Assembly (NCBI RefSeq): GCF_002256775.1
Contig: NZ_NCII01000017.1
Coordinates: 1 to 39,508 of the forward strand
Source of the DNA: Novosphingobium sp. 17-62-19
Lineage (GTDB): Bacteria; Pseudomonadota; Alphaproteobacteria; Sphingomonadales; Sphingomonadaceae
Direction of reading: 5' to 3'
Length of the DNA: 39,508 bases
Positions 33,058 through 39,508 of the stretch are shown one piece after another. How positions within the stretch are numbered: position 1 is the stretch's first letter; every line of letters starts with the position of its first letter. The notes beneath the pieces were generated by a model. The model did not search any database, had not been told where the DNA came from, and was given only the letters and a program-made list of their open reading frames with translations. A program made the position numbers and the translations under genes.

Positions 33058-34313
33058 GTAGCAACCAGCTCTTCGGCCTTGGGTGTCGATAGAAGACCGA
33101 AAAGGTCCGGATAAATATGTTTTAGAGATGGCTTCATCCAACAGAAAAAGAAGTCGGAAAGATCAGCGTACGCAATGTTGTCATAGTACGGCGGATCGGT
33201 CGATATGACAGTTTTTGGCGGATAAATAACAGCTTGCGCATCACTTTGTACTTCGACGCCGGAGTTTCCAGGGTGAATATTTTCCACAGTCTTCCAGACC
33301 CAATCCAACATTGCTCCCCAGTTTCCGGAAGAGTCGCAGAATGGATTGGCTTCCGCATAATCCCACACCATCGGAAGCGCTTGGCGACCGAACGTGTTAC
33401 GCATCTTTTCACCGGAGGAATGCCAGGAGCACAGCGACGACCAATAGTCGGCACATTTATCAACCGCAAAAGCCAGGTAGACGCTAACCGCTTCCGCGTA
33501 TGCCTTGGCTCCGGTGCCACCGGAGCGAAGCGGGATCTTGTCATCGGCCAGCCCAGCAGCAATGGCATCCCGCTCGATGTGCGCACCGATCGCGTGGACA
33601 AGTTCGCTGAAGGTGAGCAGCGCCACCATTTGCCGATCGGAGAAAAGATGCCCCCACGTGGAAAGCCCATAAGCGGAACATACACCGCCCGTGATCATGG
33701 CCCGCGTAGGCGTGCTACCTGAGAGGAAGGTTTTCCAAGCCATCGGTGTCGCATTGCCACCGCCCAGCTCTTTGGGCAGAGTAACATCAGGATACAGATT
33801 ACCAATGCGTTCGAGTGCTTGTTCTCTTATTTGTCGGCCATAGAACCGGACGTCCTCAGCAAGACCTTCCGCGTTGCGATAGTGATTTCGATCCAGAACA
33901 CCTCGATGGACGGGACGACAATCTTTGTACCTCGGCGGGATTTCGATCATGGCCTTCCCGATCATAACCGCGACAGGATTCAGATCGCTACCGAAAGCAG
34001 GCAGCCCGAGACGCTGCGCCTCCAATGGAATGGAACCGCCGCCAGAGAAGGGATCGTAGATCGGCGGAAGCTCTCCGGCGCAGCTCTTTCTGATCTCAAC
34101 GCGCGCCCGCTCAATAACCTCCTCGTTCGTCGAGTTCTCCCAAATCACCAGATCTTCAATGATCTTGAACAACCGCTGCCGTTCATTCTCAACCGCCTCG
34201 TCAGTCGAGAAGCGTTCGGGATCACTGCTGGGATCATCGACCATTTGTGCGAACAGCACAGCTCGACATGCCGCCAAAGGCCGTCGCGCCCACCACGGGT
34301 GAAGCGTCGAAGG
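33021..34313 (-). pseudogene. DUF1156-type DNA adenine methyltransferase, truncated at both ends
   Basis: About 430 residues of a large amino-DNA methyltransferase of the kind linked to phage-defence islands with DUF499 and HepA-type helicase partners. Homology begins at PSTLHPWWARRPLAACRAV (from 34313; an in-frame TGA lies 2 codons upstream) and includes motif I IYDPFSGGGSIPLEA and motif IV STDPPYYDNIAYADLSDF. It ends at KAEELVATQFRR (about 33045), followed by seven foreign residues and a stop at 33021. Intact family members have 800-1000 residues and about 35-40 residues before the WWARRPL segment. The 5' end and the whole C-terminal part are missing; the middle (GGGNATPMAW to KTFLSG) also looks shorter than in large members. 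The frame uses TTG at 34277 if translated at all. Confidence 0.7.
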
Positions 34314-35260
34314 CTGTCATCCAGGGCCGTCGATCCTCGAGTCCGGGGAAAAGCGGAGATTGGTTGAAGCGCTCTTCGCAAACGGCCGAAAGCGCGGGCA
34401 ATCCTGAAAACGGCGGCGCCTGAACGAGTTCGGCCGGCAGCCGCTGGAGGTCCGCGGTCTTTCGTTTGACCCAGTCGTGGAGATGGCTCCACCGTATCAG
34501 CGTCTGCATACTGAGCGCGTAGGTCAGCGTTTCAACCGGCGCCCACTCCCCCATCAAGTTCACCCAGTGCCCGCACTCCTCCCAGATGCGGATCGGGTAT
34601 CGAACCAGCAGCGTCCTCACCCGACGGCCGTCCTCCGCTGACAGCACGACGCCCGATGGCAGAGTCGCGAGCCACTGCATCGCGAGATCCACGAACGGAC
34701 GATCTGCTACGCCGATCCGATGCCAGAGCGTGAGATCGGCGACCGACCCACGGATCAATGCTGCGCCAGGGACATCCTCTTCATCACCGGTGAGGAACAC
34801 CGAAGGTGTAGTCACCCAAGCGCCATCTTGCGACAGGATCAGCTTCTCGGCCTTGAATACCTCCCTGATATTCTGGGCGTCAGCGGTCGAGCAGGTGTCC
34901 AGCATCTGGTCCAATCGCCGATACCATTTCTCGACCTCCTGAACCGGCGGCTTGGTGGATTTGGCAAGCGCGCGCAGCCGGTCGAGTAGCCTGGCAGGCC
35001 CGGTCGGCGATCGCCGAACACCAAGCAAATCCAAGAGGGGGCGTGTTGATTCTCGATCGAGCAGACCATGAACGAACGGCTCGACGTCGATGAGCGACTC
35101 TGTCTCGGACGTGCGGCGCAGCAGCTCGGACGGAACCTGGACCACATTGCGGGTATCTGGGAGGCACGGCTTGTCACGAAGTTTGAGCAGCCATTCGGAC
35201 AGCAGTGGGTCGGATGTCAGCGATCGCGTGCTGCCAGTGGTGGCCACCTGCAGAATACGG
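34314..35260 (-). pseudogene. Fragment of a large sacsin-like (GHKL-type) defence-island protein
   Basis: About 315 residues of what looks like the C-terminal half of a very large protein with a sacsin-type N-terminal ATP-binding domain. Well-preserved stretches are DLLGVRRSPTGPARLLDRLR, EVEKWYRRLDQMLDTCSTAD, KLILSQDGAWVTTPSVFLTG and IRIWEECGHWVNLMGEWAPVE. No ATP-binding motifs are included. The upstream border at about 35260 abuts the opposite-strand helicase fragment, and the downstream border near 34314 runs straight into the methyltransferase fragment. Open frame from 35316 to 34234 exists only because the flanking frames happen to lack stops. The family assignment is from memory and moderate. 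Confidence 0.5.
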
Positions 35261-35896
35261 GCGCTGGAGCACCGCGACCAATATCCTTCGCGTTGGCCAA
35301 GGATGCGGGCGGCCACCTTGGCCGACTACAAAGACGAGGAAGGCGGGGCCGCACGCCTCTCCAGCGTTCGCGATGCCTTCAACTCACCGTTCCGACCCTT
35401 CGCGCTGGCCACGACCTCCGTCGGACAGGAAGGCCTCGACTTTCACCCTTATTGCTATCGGCTCTATCACTGGAACTTGCCCGGAAATCCCGTCGATCTC
35501 GAGCAGCGCGAGGGGCGTGTCCACCGCTTCAAGGGTCACGCAATCCGCCTAAATCTGGCGCATCGGCAGGTCGACGTGGTGCGTGGGCGCGAGAGAGATC
35601 ACGATGATCCCTGGCAGATCATGTTCGACGCAGCTCGCGCCGAGACCGAGAATGACTCTGACCTCATTCCCTACTGGATTTACGAAGGGCCGGTGAAGGT
35701 CGAACGCCGCGTGCCCATGCTCCCGTTCAGCCGCGAGGTCCGACGACTCGAGTGGCTCAAACGAAGCCTGACCGTCTATCGCCTCGCGTTCGGACAACCG
35801 CGTCAGGAAGACCTGCTGGAGTATCTTCACAGCCTCATGGGAACCGCCATGGCGGCAGAAGATCTCGCCGACCTGCAAATCCGGCTCCAACCGTGA
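35261..35896 (+). pseudogene. C-terminal part of a SNF2/HepA-type defence helicase
   Basis: About 210 residues, from ALEHRDQYPSRWPRMR to the natural end QIRLQP. Superfamily-2 helicase motif V (TTSVGQEGLDF) and motif VI (QREGRVHRFKGHAIR) are intact, followed by the C-terminal tail typical of this family (DLIPYWIYEGPVKVERRVPMLPFS). All N-terminal helicase motifs (Walker A, DEAH) are missing, and no start codon belongs to it. Intact homologues have around 1000 residues and lie in islands with DUF1156 methyltransferases. The breakpoint near 35261 joins it tail-to-back with the sacsin-like fragment on the other strand. Not functional. Confidence 0.75.
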
Positions 35897-35907
35897 CGTC
35901 GCGCCGC

Positions 35908-37761
35908 TCAGTCGCCTTCAACGGCAAGTGCCTTGCAGCGCTCCCCGACCAAGGCGATCACCTTCTCCTGCGCTGTCTTGGCGGCCTCAGCCTCGGCCGC
36001 GAAGGCAGGTAGCTGAAGCCCCTGCGCCCGGTCGGCCACACGCGCGGTCAAGTCCGCAATCGCAGTCTCGGCATCTCCGGCGGATACGCCGATTGTCCGC
36101 GCCAGCGCGAGGAAGTCCTGGGGCGTCAGACGGTCATCCTTGCCGTTGAGCTTGAGCGCCATGCGATCGCCCCCCAAACCCGGGAAGACGCGCGTGGTGA
36201 CGGCGTCGTAGAGCGGCGCGAAGCGCACGCTCGTGAAGGCCTTGGCATCCACCTCGGCGACTTTGAGCACAGCGAGGTTCTTGAGATGCATATCGCCATC
36301 GGCGATGAGCCAGGCGAACACGGCCCGGCGGAACAGGATATCGAGATCGCTGGCCGGATCGGTCGACAGCGGTCGTAGGCCGCGCGCCATCCGCTCGATC
36401 GTTCCGTCGTATTTGGCGGATGCTGGAAGGTCCAAAATGGAGCAAAAGTCCTCCATCGCCAGACGCCGCTGATCCGCTGGCGCGCGACGAATATCGAACC
36501 GCTCGACGACCAGTGCAGGCGACATGCCGTCGGGCATCTCCAGCAGCGCGGCGTCGGGCACATCGAACCCGGCCGAGCGGCCAAGCTCCAGGCAAAGCCA
36601 CTCGACGACCGGTAACATCTCGAAGCCCGCCGTGCCGGCGGGCTTGAGGATATGGGTGAACGGCTGATCGATGGCCGGAACGAGGGCGCCATCAGGCATC
36701 AGGCTCATCGGCGCCTTGATCTGGACGCCCGACAGGCGCGGCGTTTCCGCGCGCGCGAAGATGCGCGCCAGGTTCTGCTCGAAGGTCTCCTCGATCTCGC
36801 CCCGGGCCGGACCGGCGTAGCGGCCCGTGAAGCGACCGGTGTCGATGTATCCAGCCAGTGTTGTCGTGAGAATGTCAGCAGGCAGCGCCGCCAGTTCTTC
36901 TCGACCCTCGACGATGACGATGTTCGACATATATCGCCGTCCGCGCCGGAGCGCCTCGCGTTCATCGCGTTCGTGGAGAACCTGCGCCAGCCAGCCCTCA
37001 GGAAGCAGCGATTCAATGAAGGCCGGCAGCTTGCCCGGCGTGGTTTCGCGCACGAGGGCCGGTCCCGCTCGACGCCCCGGCTTCCAGCGCCATTCAAATC
37101 CATCGTGGGTCAGCCGGCCGAGCGGCTCACCGTGCCAGGCGACGAGGAGATCGAGCGCTGCCTTGTTGACCGGCGCCTTGGCAACGCCCGGCTGAGCTAG
37201 CAGAAAGCGTTCGGCACCTTCGCCTTCGCGATACCATTCGTTCTCGCGCGCCAGCACCCAGACGGCGTCGGCTGCGGCTTGGGGCGTCCCATGTTCCTCC
37301 ACCAGACGCGCCGCCATCTGCGCGCGCATGTCGGCGGTAGCCGCGCTCGCATGTTCGCTGCGCAGGCGGAACGCTTCGAGAAAGCGCTGGCGCGGCGATG
37401 AGGCGTCGACGCGCAATTCGCCCAGGTCGTCGCCAATGACCGCCATCGCCGTCGATGGATGCTTCGGCGCTTCGTTCTGGATGATCTCAAGCGTCCGCAA
37501 CCGCGTGCGCTGGTTGCGGCGGCCGCTGATGAACAGCCGCCCGTCGGGCGTCGGGGCGAGCAGCGCCGCACTCGCCGACGACAGATAGGCGTTGGGATAG
37601 AGATAGTGCGCAATCCGGACCGCATGACCGAGGATCGTCGCCTCGATATCCCCTTGGTGATCGACGTAAACCCCGCGGACGAGTTGGATCAACTCACCGG
37701 CCTTCGCGCGCTGATGCGCGCGCTTGGCGTCAATTGTCTCACCGACCAAATGAAGAGCCAT
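35908..37761 (-). CDS. hipA: HipA-family kinase toxin with fused N-terminal AbiEi-like domain
   Basis: A 617-residue protein; ordinary HipA proteins have about 400-440. The C-terminal 420 residues are HipA-like: a HipA N-subdomain (LDLLVAWHGEPLGRLTH, RYMSNIVIVEGREELAALPA), the ATP-binding HILKPAG, and the kinase core with Asp490 and Asn495 in IADGDMHLKNLAVL and Asp519 in PLYDAVTT. So the catalytic residues are present. The first roughly 190 residues resemble AbiEi-type antitoxin/regulator domains: RAKAGELIQLVRGVYVD with YLYPNAYLSSASAALLAPTP, then RLFISGRRNQR. No hipB-like gene lies on either side, so the fused domain may provide the DNA binding and neutralisation. It begins 4 bp after a 29-bp palindromic site and has no clear ribosome site. 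The frame is intact while most neighbours are broken. Confidence 0.8.
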   Translation of the reverse strand: MALHLVGETIDAKRAHQRAKAGELIQLVRGVYVDHQGDIEATILGHAVRIAHYLYPNAYLSSASAALLAPTPDGRLFISGRRNQRTRLRTLEIIQNEAPKHPSTAMAVIGDDLGELRVDASSPRQRFLEAFRLRSEHASAATADMRAQMAARLVEEHGTPQAAADAVWVLARENEWYREGEGAERFLLAQPGVAKAPVNKAALDLLVAWHGEPLGRLTHDGFEWRWKPGRRAGPALVRETTPGKLPAFIESLLPEGWLAQVLHERDEREALRRGRRYMSNIVIVEGREELAALPADILTTTLAGYIDTGRFTGRYAGPARGEIEETFEQNLARIFARAETPRLSGVQIKAPMSLMPDGALVPAIDQPFTHILKPAGTAGFEMLPVVEWLCLELGRSAGFDVPDAALLEMPDGMSPALVVERFDIRRAPADQRRLAMEDFCSILDLPASAKYDGTIERMARGLRPLSTDPASDLDILFRRAVFAWLIADGDMHLKNLAVLKVAEVDAKAFTSVRFAPLYDAVTTRVFPGLGGDRMALKLNGKDDRLTPQDFLALARTIGVSAGDAETAIADLTARVADRAQGLQLPAFAAEAEAAKTAQEKVIALVGERCKALAVEGD

Positions 37762-37764
37762 AGG

Positions 37765-37793
37765 ATTATCTCGCGTCTCAGATGCGCGTTAAT
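37765..37793. promoter_or_regulatory. 29-bp imperfect palindrome, proximal operator of the HipA fusion gene
   Basis: The site begins ATTATCTCGCGTCTCAGATG and ends GCGTTAAT. It is the degenerate partner of the near-perfect palindrome at 37820-37848, matching it at its left half and centre. It lies 3 bases upstream of the ATG at 37761, where a bound protein would block transcription start or translation. The centres of the two sites are 55 bp apart. Confidence 0.6.
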
Positions 37794-37819
37794 CCCACCA
37801 TCCGGTTTCGCGTGCAAGA

Positions 37820-37848
37820 ATTATCTCTCATCTGAGATGCGAGATAAT
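37820..37848. promoter_or_regulatory. 29-bp near-perfect palindrome, distal operator of the HipA fusion gene
   Basis: Outer arms ATTATCTC and GAGATAAT pair perfectly, and the inner core CATCTGAGATG is itself a palindrome around its centre. In total, 13 of 14 possible base pairs match. Such sites are typical for dimeric helix-turn-helix regulators of toxin-antitoxin operons. It lies 59 bp upstream of the ATG of the HipA fusion gene. Confidence 0.65.
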
Positions 37849-38511
37849 CCGACGTGTAGAGCTATTGGCGCGCGCCGACCCTGAATGATCGGCGCGATCC
37901 AGAACAGTCATGCCGCGAACGGCGCGCAGCCAGCCCTATGACGACTGGCCTAGCGGGCTCCGAGCGGGTTCGCCGATCCCCGCCACGGGCCTTGATCCGT
38001 CTCTCGCGGCGGCTTCTCCGATGGTCCCAGCGTTTCTGGGTCCCGGTCCCCAAGCTTACGTTGACAAGGCGTTATCGATTGATCGCGCGAGATGGCCTGC
38101 ATGATGGCTCGCAAATTCCCAGAAACTCCGGACGCCGCCCCGACAGAGATCCCTCGATCTCGGGCTTCGCGAGCTAGCGCTCGCTAAGGCCGGAATCAAA
38201 AAGAATACCAGAATGGCTTTTCAATAGAATGCCTGAGACTGGTTATACAATATCTCTTTCCAACGGTATTTTCCGGACAAATCTCGCGACGCATTTCTTT
38301 CGGATGGCCGCAGATAGTGCCAATCAGGAGTCGACAGCCATTACCAAGTAAATAGCAATAGCATTTGACAAGAAAGGCCTTTGCCGATGCTTCTATTTAT
38401 ATGAAATTACTAACGTCACGTGATTACGGCCGATCCCGTTTTGCAAGAAGGCCGCTCACCAGAGCGAATTGACGAGGAAGGCAATTCCCAAGATGTAATA
38501 AGCCAAGGAAC
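37849..38511. other. Gene-poor interval between the HipA fusion and the P450 remnant
   Basis: About 660 bp in which I can support no gene. Short frames here have no ribosome site or recognisable sequence. A stem-loop, GCGAGC (38169-38174) with GCTCGC (38179-38184), is the only clear structure. From about 38200 on the DNA is AT-rich, unlike the rest of the chromosome-like part, which suggests an old insertion or deletion border. Confidence 0.4.
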
Positions 38512-39415
38512 TCAAAATGATCGGGAAGCAATGCGAAGGCGACAATCGCGAAGTTCATACCCTGTGATCAACGCGTTCCAGTTGATCTTCGGCGGTGCTT
38601 CCAGCGTTAAGTCCGCAATGCGCAGCAGGCGATCGAGAAAGATTGCGGTTTCGAGAATTGCGATGCTCGCGCCAGGGCATCGATGGGAACCATCACCGAA
38701 CGCAAGCCCCGCGCTACCGACGCGCGCTGCCAAGGCGCGATCAGGATCGACTGCATGCGGACACGCGCCCACCGCCGCGACATCAGCGTTCGCCTGGCGG
38801 ATATCGATTTTGAAAATCTGGCCGGTATTTGGATTCCGTCGCGAAAGCTCCCCGACGACCGGTTCGAGCCTAAGGATCTCTTCCAAGATGGCGATCCGCC
38901 CGGTCTCATCTGTGGCAAGGAAGCGTGTCCGAAGCTCCTCGCGCTCGAGCAAATGCCATCCCGCCATCGTGATAAATTCGCGTGTCGTCACCATGCCGGC
39001 TGCAGCGTAGGTCACGCACTCGGTAAGGATCGCGCGATCCGAATAGCCTTCGGCGATCAAATGCGAGATCACGTCTTCGCGCGGGGCACGGCGACGCGCG
39101 AGAACCGCTGGGAACACGTCTCGAACGTAAAAATTAAGCATGTGGATCTGAGCCCGCGCGAAGCGTGGCAGATCGAGGATCGACTTGCCGAGCGCGACAT
39201 TGCCAGCCTGAAAAAAGCGTTCGAGCCGACGCGCCATCCCGGTGCGATTACTATCGGTAACACCGACAACCTCGGCCGCAACGGACACCGCCAGCCGCAT
39301 GCTCATGTCGTCAAGCTTTGCGTGGCCGCGACGCTGCATGTCGCCGATTAACGCATCGGATTCACGTTCGATAATCGCACGGTAGCTGGTGTCGACGGTT
39401 TTGGGGGTGAATGCG
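38512..39415 (-). pseudogene. Cytochrome P450 gene cut at its 5' end by a probable insertion sequence
   Basis: About 300 residues covering the C-terminal two thirds of a soluble bacterial P450. Visible are the oxygen-binding I helix (YAAAGMVTTREFI), the ExxR pair (EEILRLEP), the PERF-like region and the haem loop FGDGSHRCPG with its ligand cysteine. The stop is at 38512. Upstream, the frame continues through RRAFTPKTVDTSYRAIIERE, a normal P450 C-helix region, up to about 39415. There it enters repeated DNA of a probable IS end. The missing N-terminal 90-100 residues lie outside the window or are lost. An internal ATG at 39339 cannot give a complete enzyme. The substrate is unknown. Confidence 0.82.
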
Positions 39416-39508
39416 CGGCGACAACTACGATGGCCGGTTGAGCGGCGACTATGATGGCCGGTAGGATCGGTTGTCTGGTCTGATCGTAGGGAGGGGCGCA
39501 GCCCCGAC
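39415..39508. mobile_element. Probable insertion-sequence end (IS21-like) with direct repeats
   Basis: Two near-identical units, GCGGCGAC followed by a TAYGATGGCCGGT block, lie at 39415-39438 and 39442-39462. They differ by a 3-bp gap and one base. Closely spaced terminal repeats of this kind are typical of IS21-family ends. A GGGGC/GCCCC hairpin follows near the window edge. The P450 reading frame stops making sense where the repeats begin. The transposase would lie to the right of the window, so the family call is inference. Confidence 0.5.

Noticed and set aside
35068-35607. 179-codon plus-strand frame overlapping the helicase and sacsin-like fragments
   Set aside because: It is a different frame from the one carrying helicase motifs V and VI and has no recognisable content.

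Overview
The window is high-GC DNA with the gene content and gene order of a sphingomonad (Alphaproteobacteria, Sphingomonadales). This placement is inferred from the fused mrpAB antiporter operon, the paired OhrR/Ohr genes, the ECF sigma/autotransporter pair and an IncP-like traG-copG-trbB block. About the first 24 kb (348-24208) reads as intact, tightly packed chromosome-like or chromid-like sequence. The remaining 15 kb (24205-39508) is an accessory region in which many genes are broken. Each end of the window cuts into a mobile element: a Tn3-family terminal inverted repeat at 60-97 and a probable IS end from about 39415 on. Each of these elements interrupts a host gene.

Left part. A secreted hydrolase gene cut by the Tn3-type element lies divergent to a two-cysteine OhrR-type regulator (348-812). 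A complete group-2 Mrp cation/proton antiporter operon follows (fused mrpAB, mrpC, D, E, F, G; 1133-7054), with overlapping or nearly touching genes. A second OhrR (7167-7652) is divergent from ohr, and an exported alpha/beta hydrolase, a BenE-type aromatic acid transporter and a GMC alcohol dehydrogenase come next. Together these suggest a peroxide/organic-acid stress block. An arsenic operon arsR-arsC-acr3-arsH (12388-15038) follows.

Middle part. On the minus strand are an OmpR-type response regulator, its sensor kinase and a small lipoprotein joined by ATGA overlaps. Next are a CsgG-like/SH3 exported protein and a 1058-residue autotransporter. The autotransporter is divergent from an ECF sigma factor and its probable membrane anti-sigma factor. 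A compact asparaginase-fold protein ends this part.

Right part. An AT-rich Fic module is broken exactly in its catalytic motif. A CoiA-like Zn/nuclease protein and a small partner diverge from a PD-(D/E)xK protein, an unrecognised 242-residue protein and an exported SNase-like nuclease. A HEPN-like gene precedes conjugation remnants: traG without its membrane anchor, copG, and trbB fused to what looks like a piece of trbE. Pieces of a phage-defence island follow: a DUF1156-type DNA methyltransferase, a sacsin-like protein and the C-terminal part of a SNF2/HepA-type helicase, joined at abrupt breakpoints. Then comes an intact 617-residue HipA-type kinase with an N-terminal AbiEi-like extension. 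Two related 29-bp palindromic sites lie just upstream of it, and no separate hipB gene is present. The window ends in a P450 gene cut by the probable IS.

The best candidates for something new are the AbiEi-HipA fusion with its palindromic sites, the Fic pair separated by a terminator, and the two-nuclease cassette at 25479-29185. No tRNA, rRNA or CRISPR array was seen.
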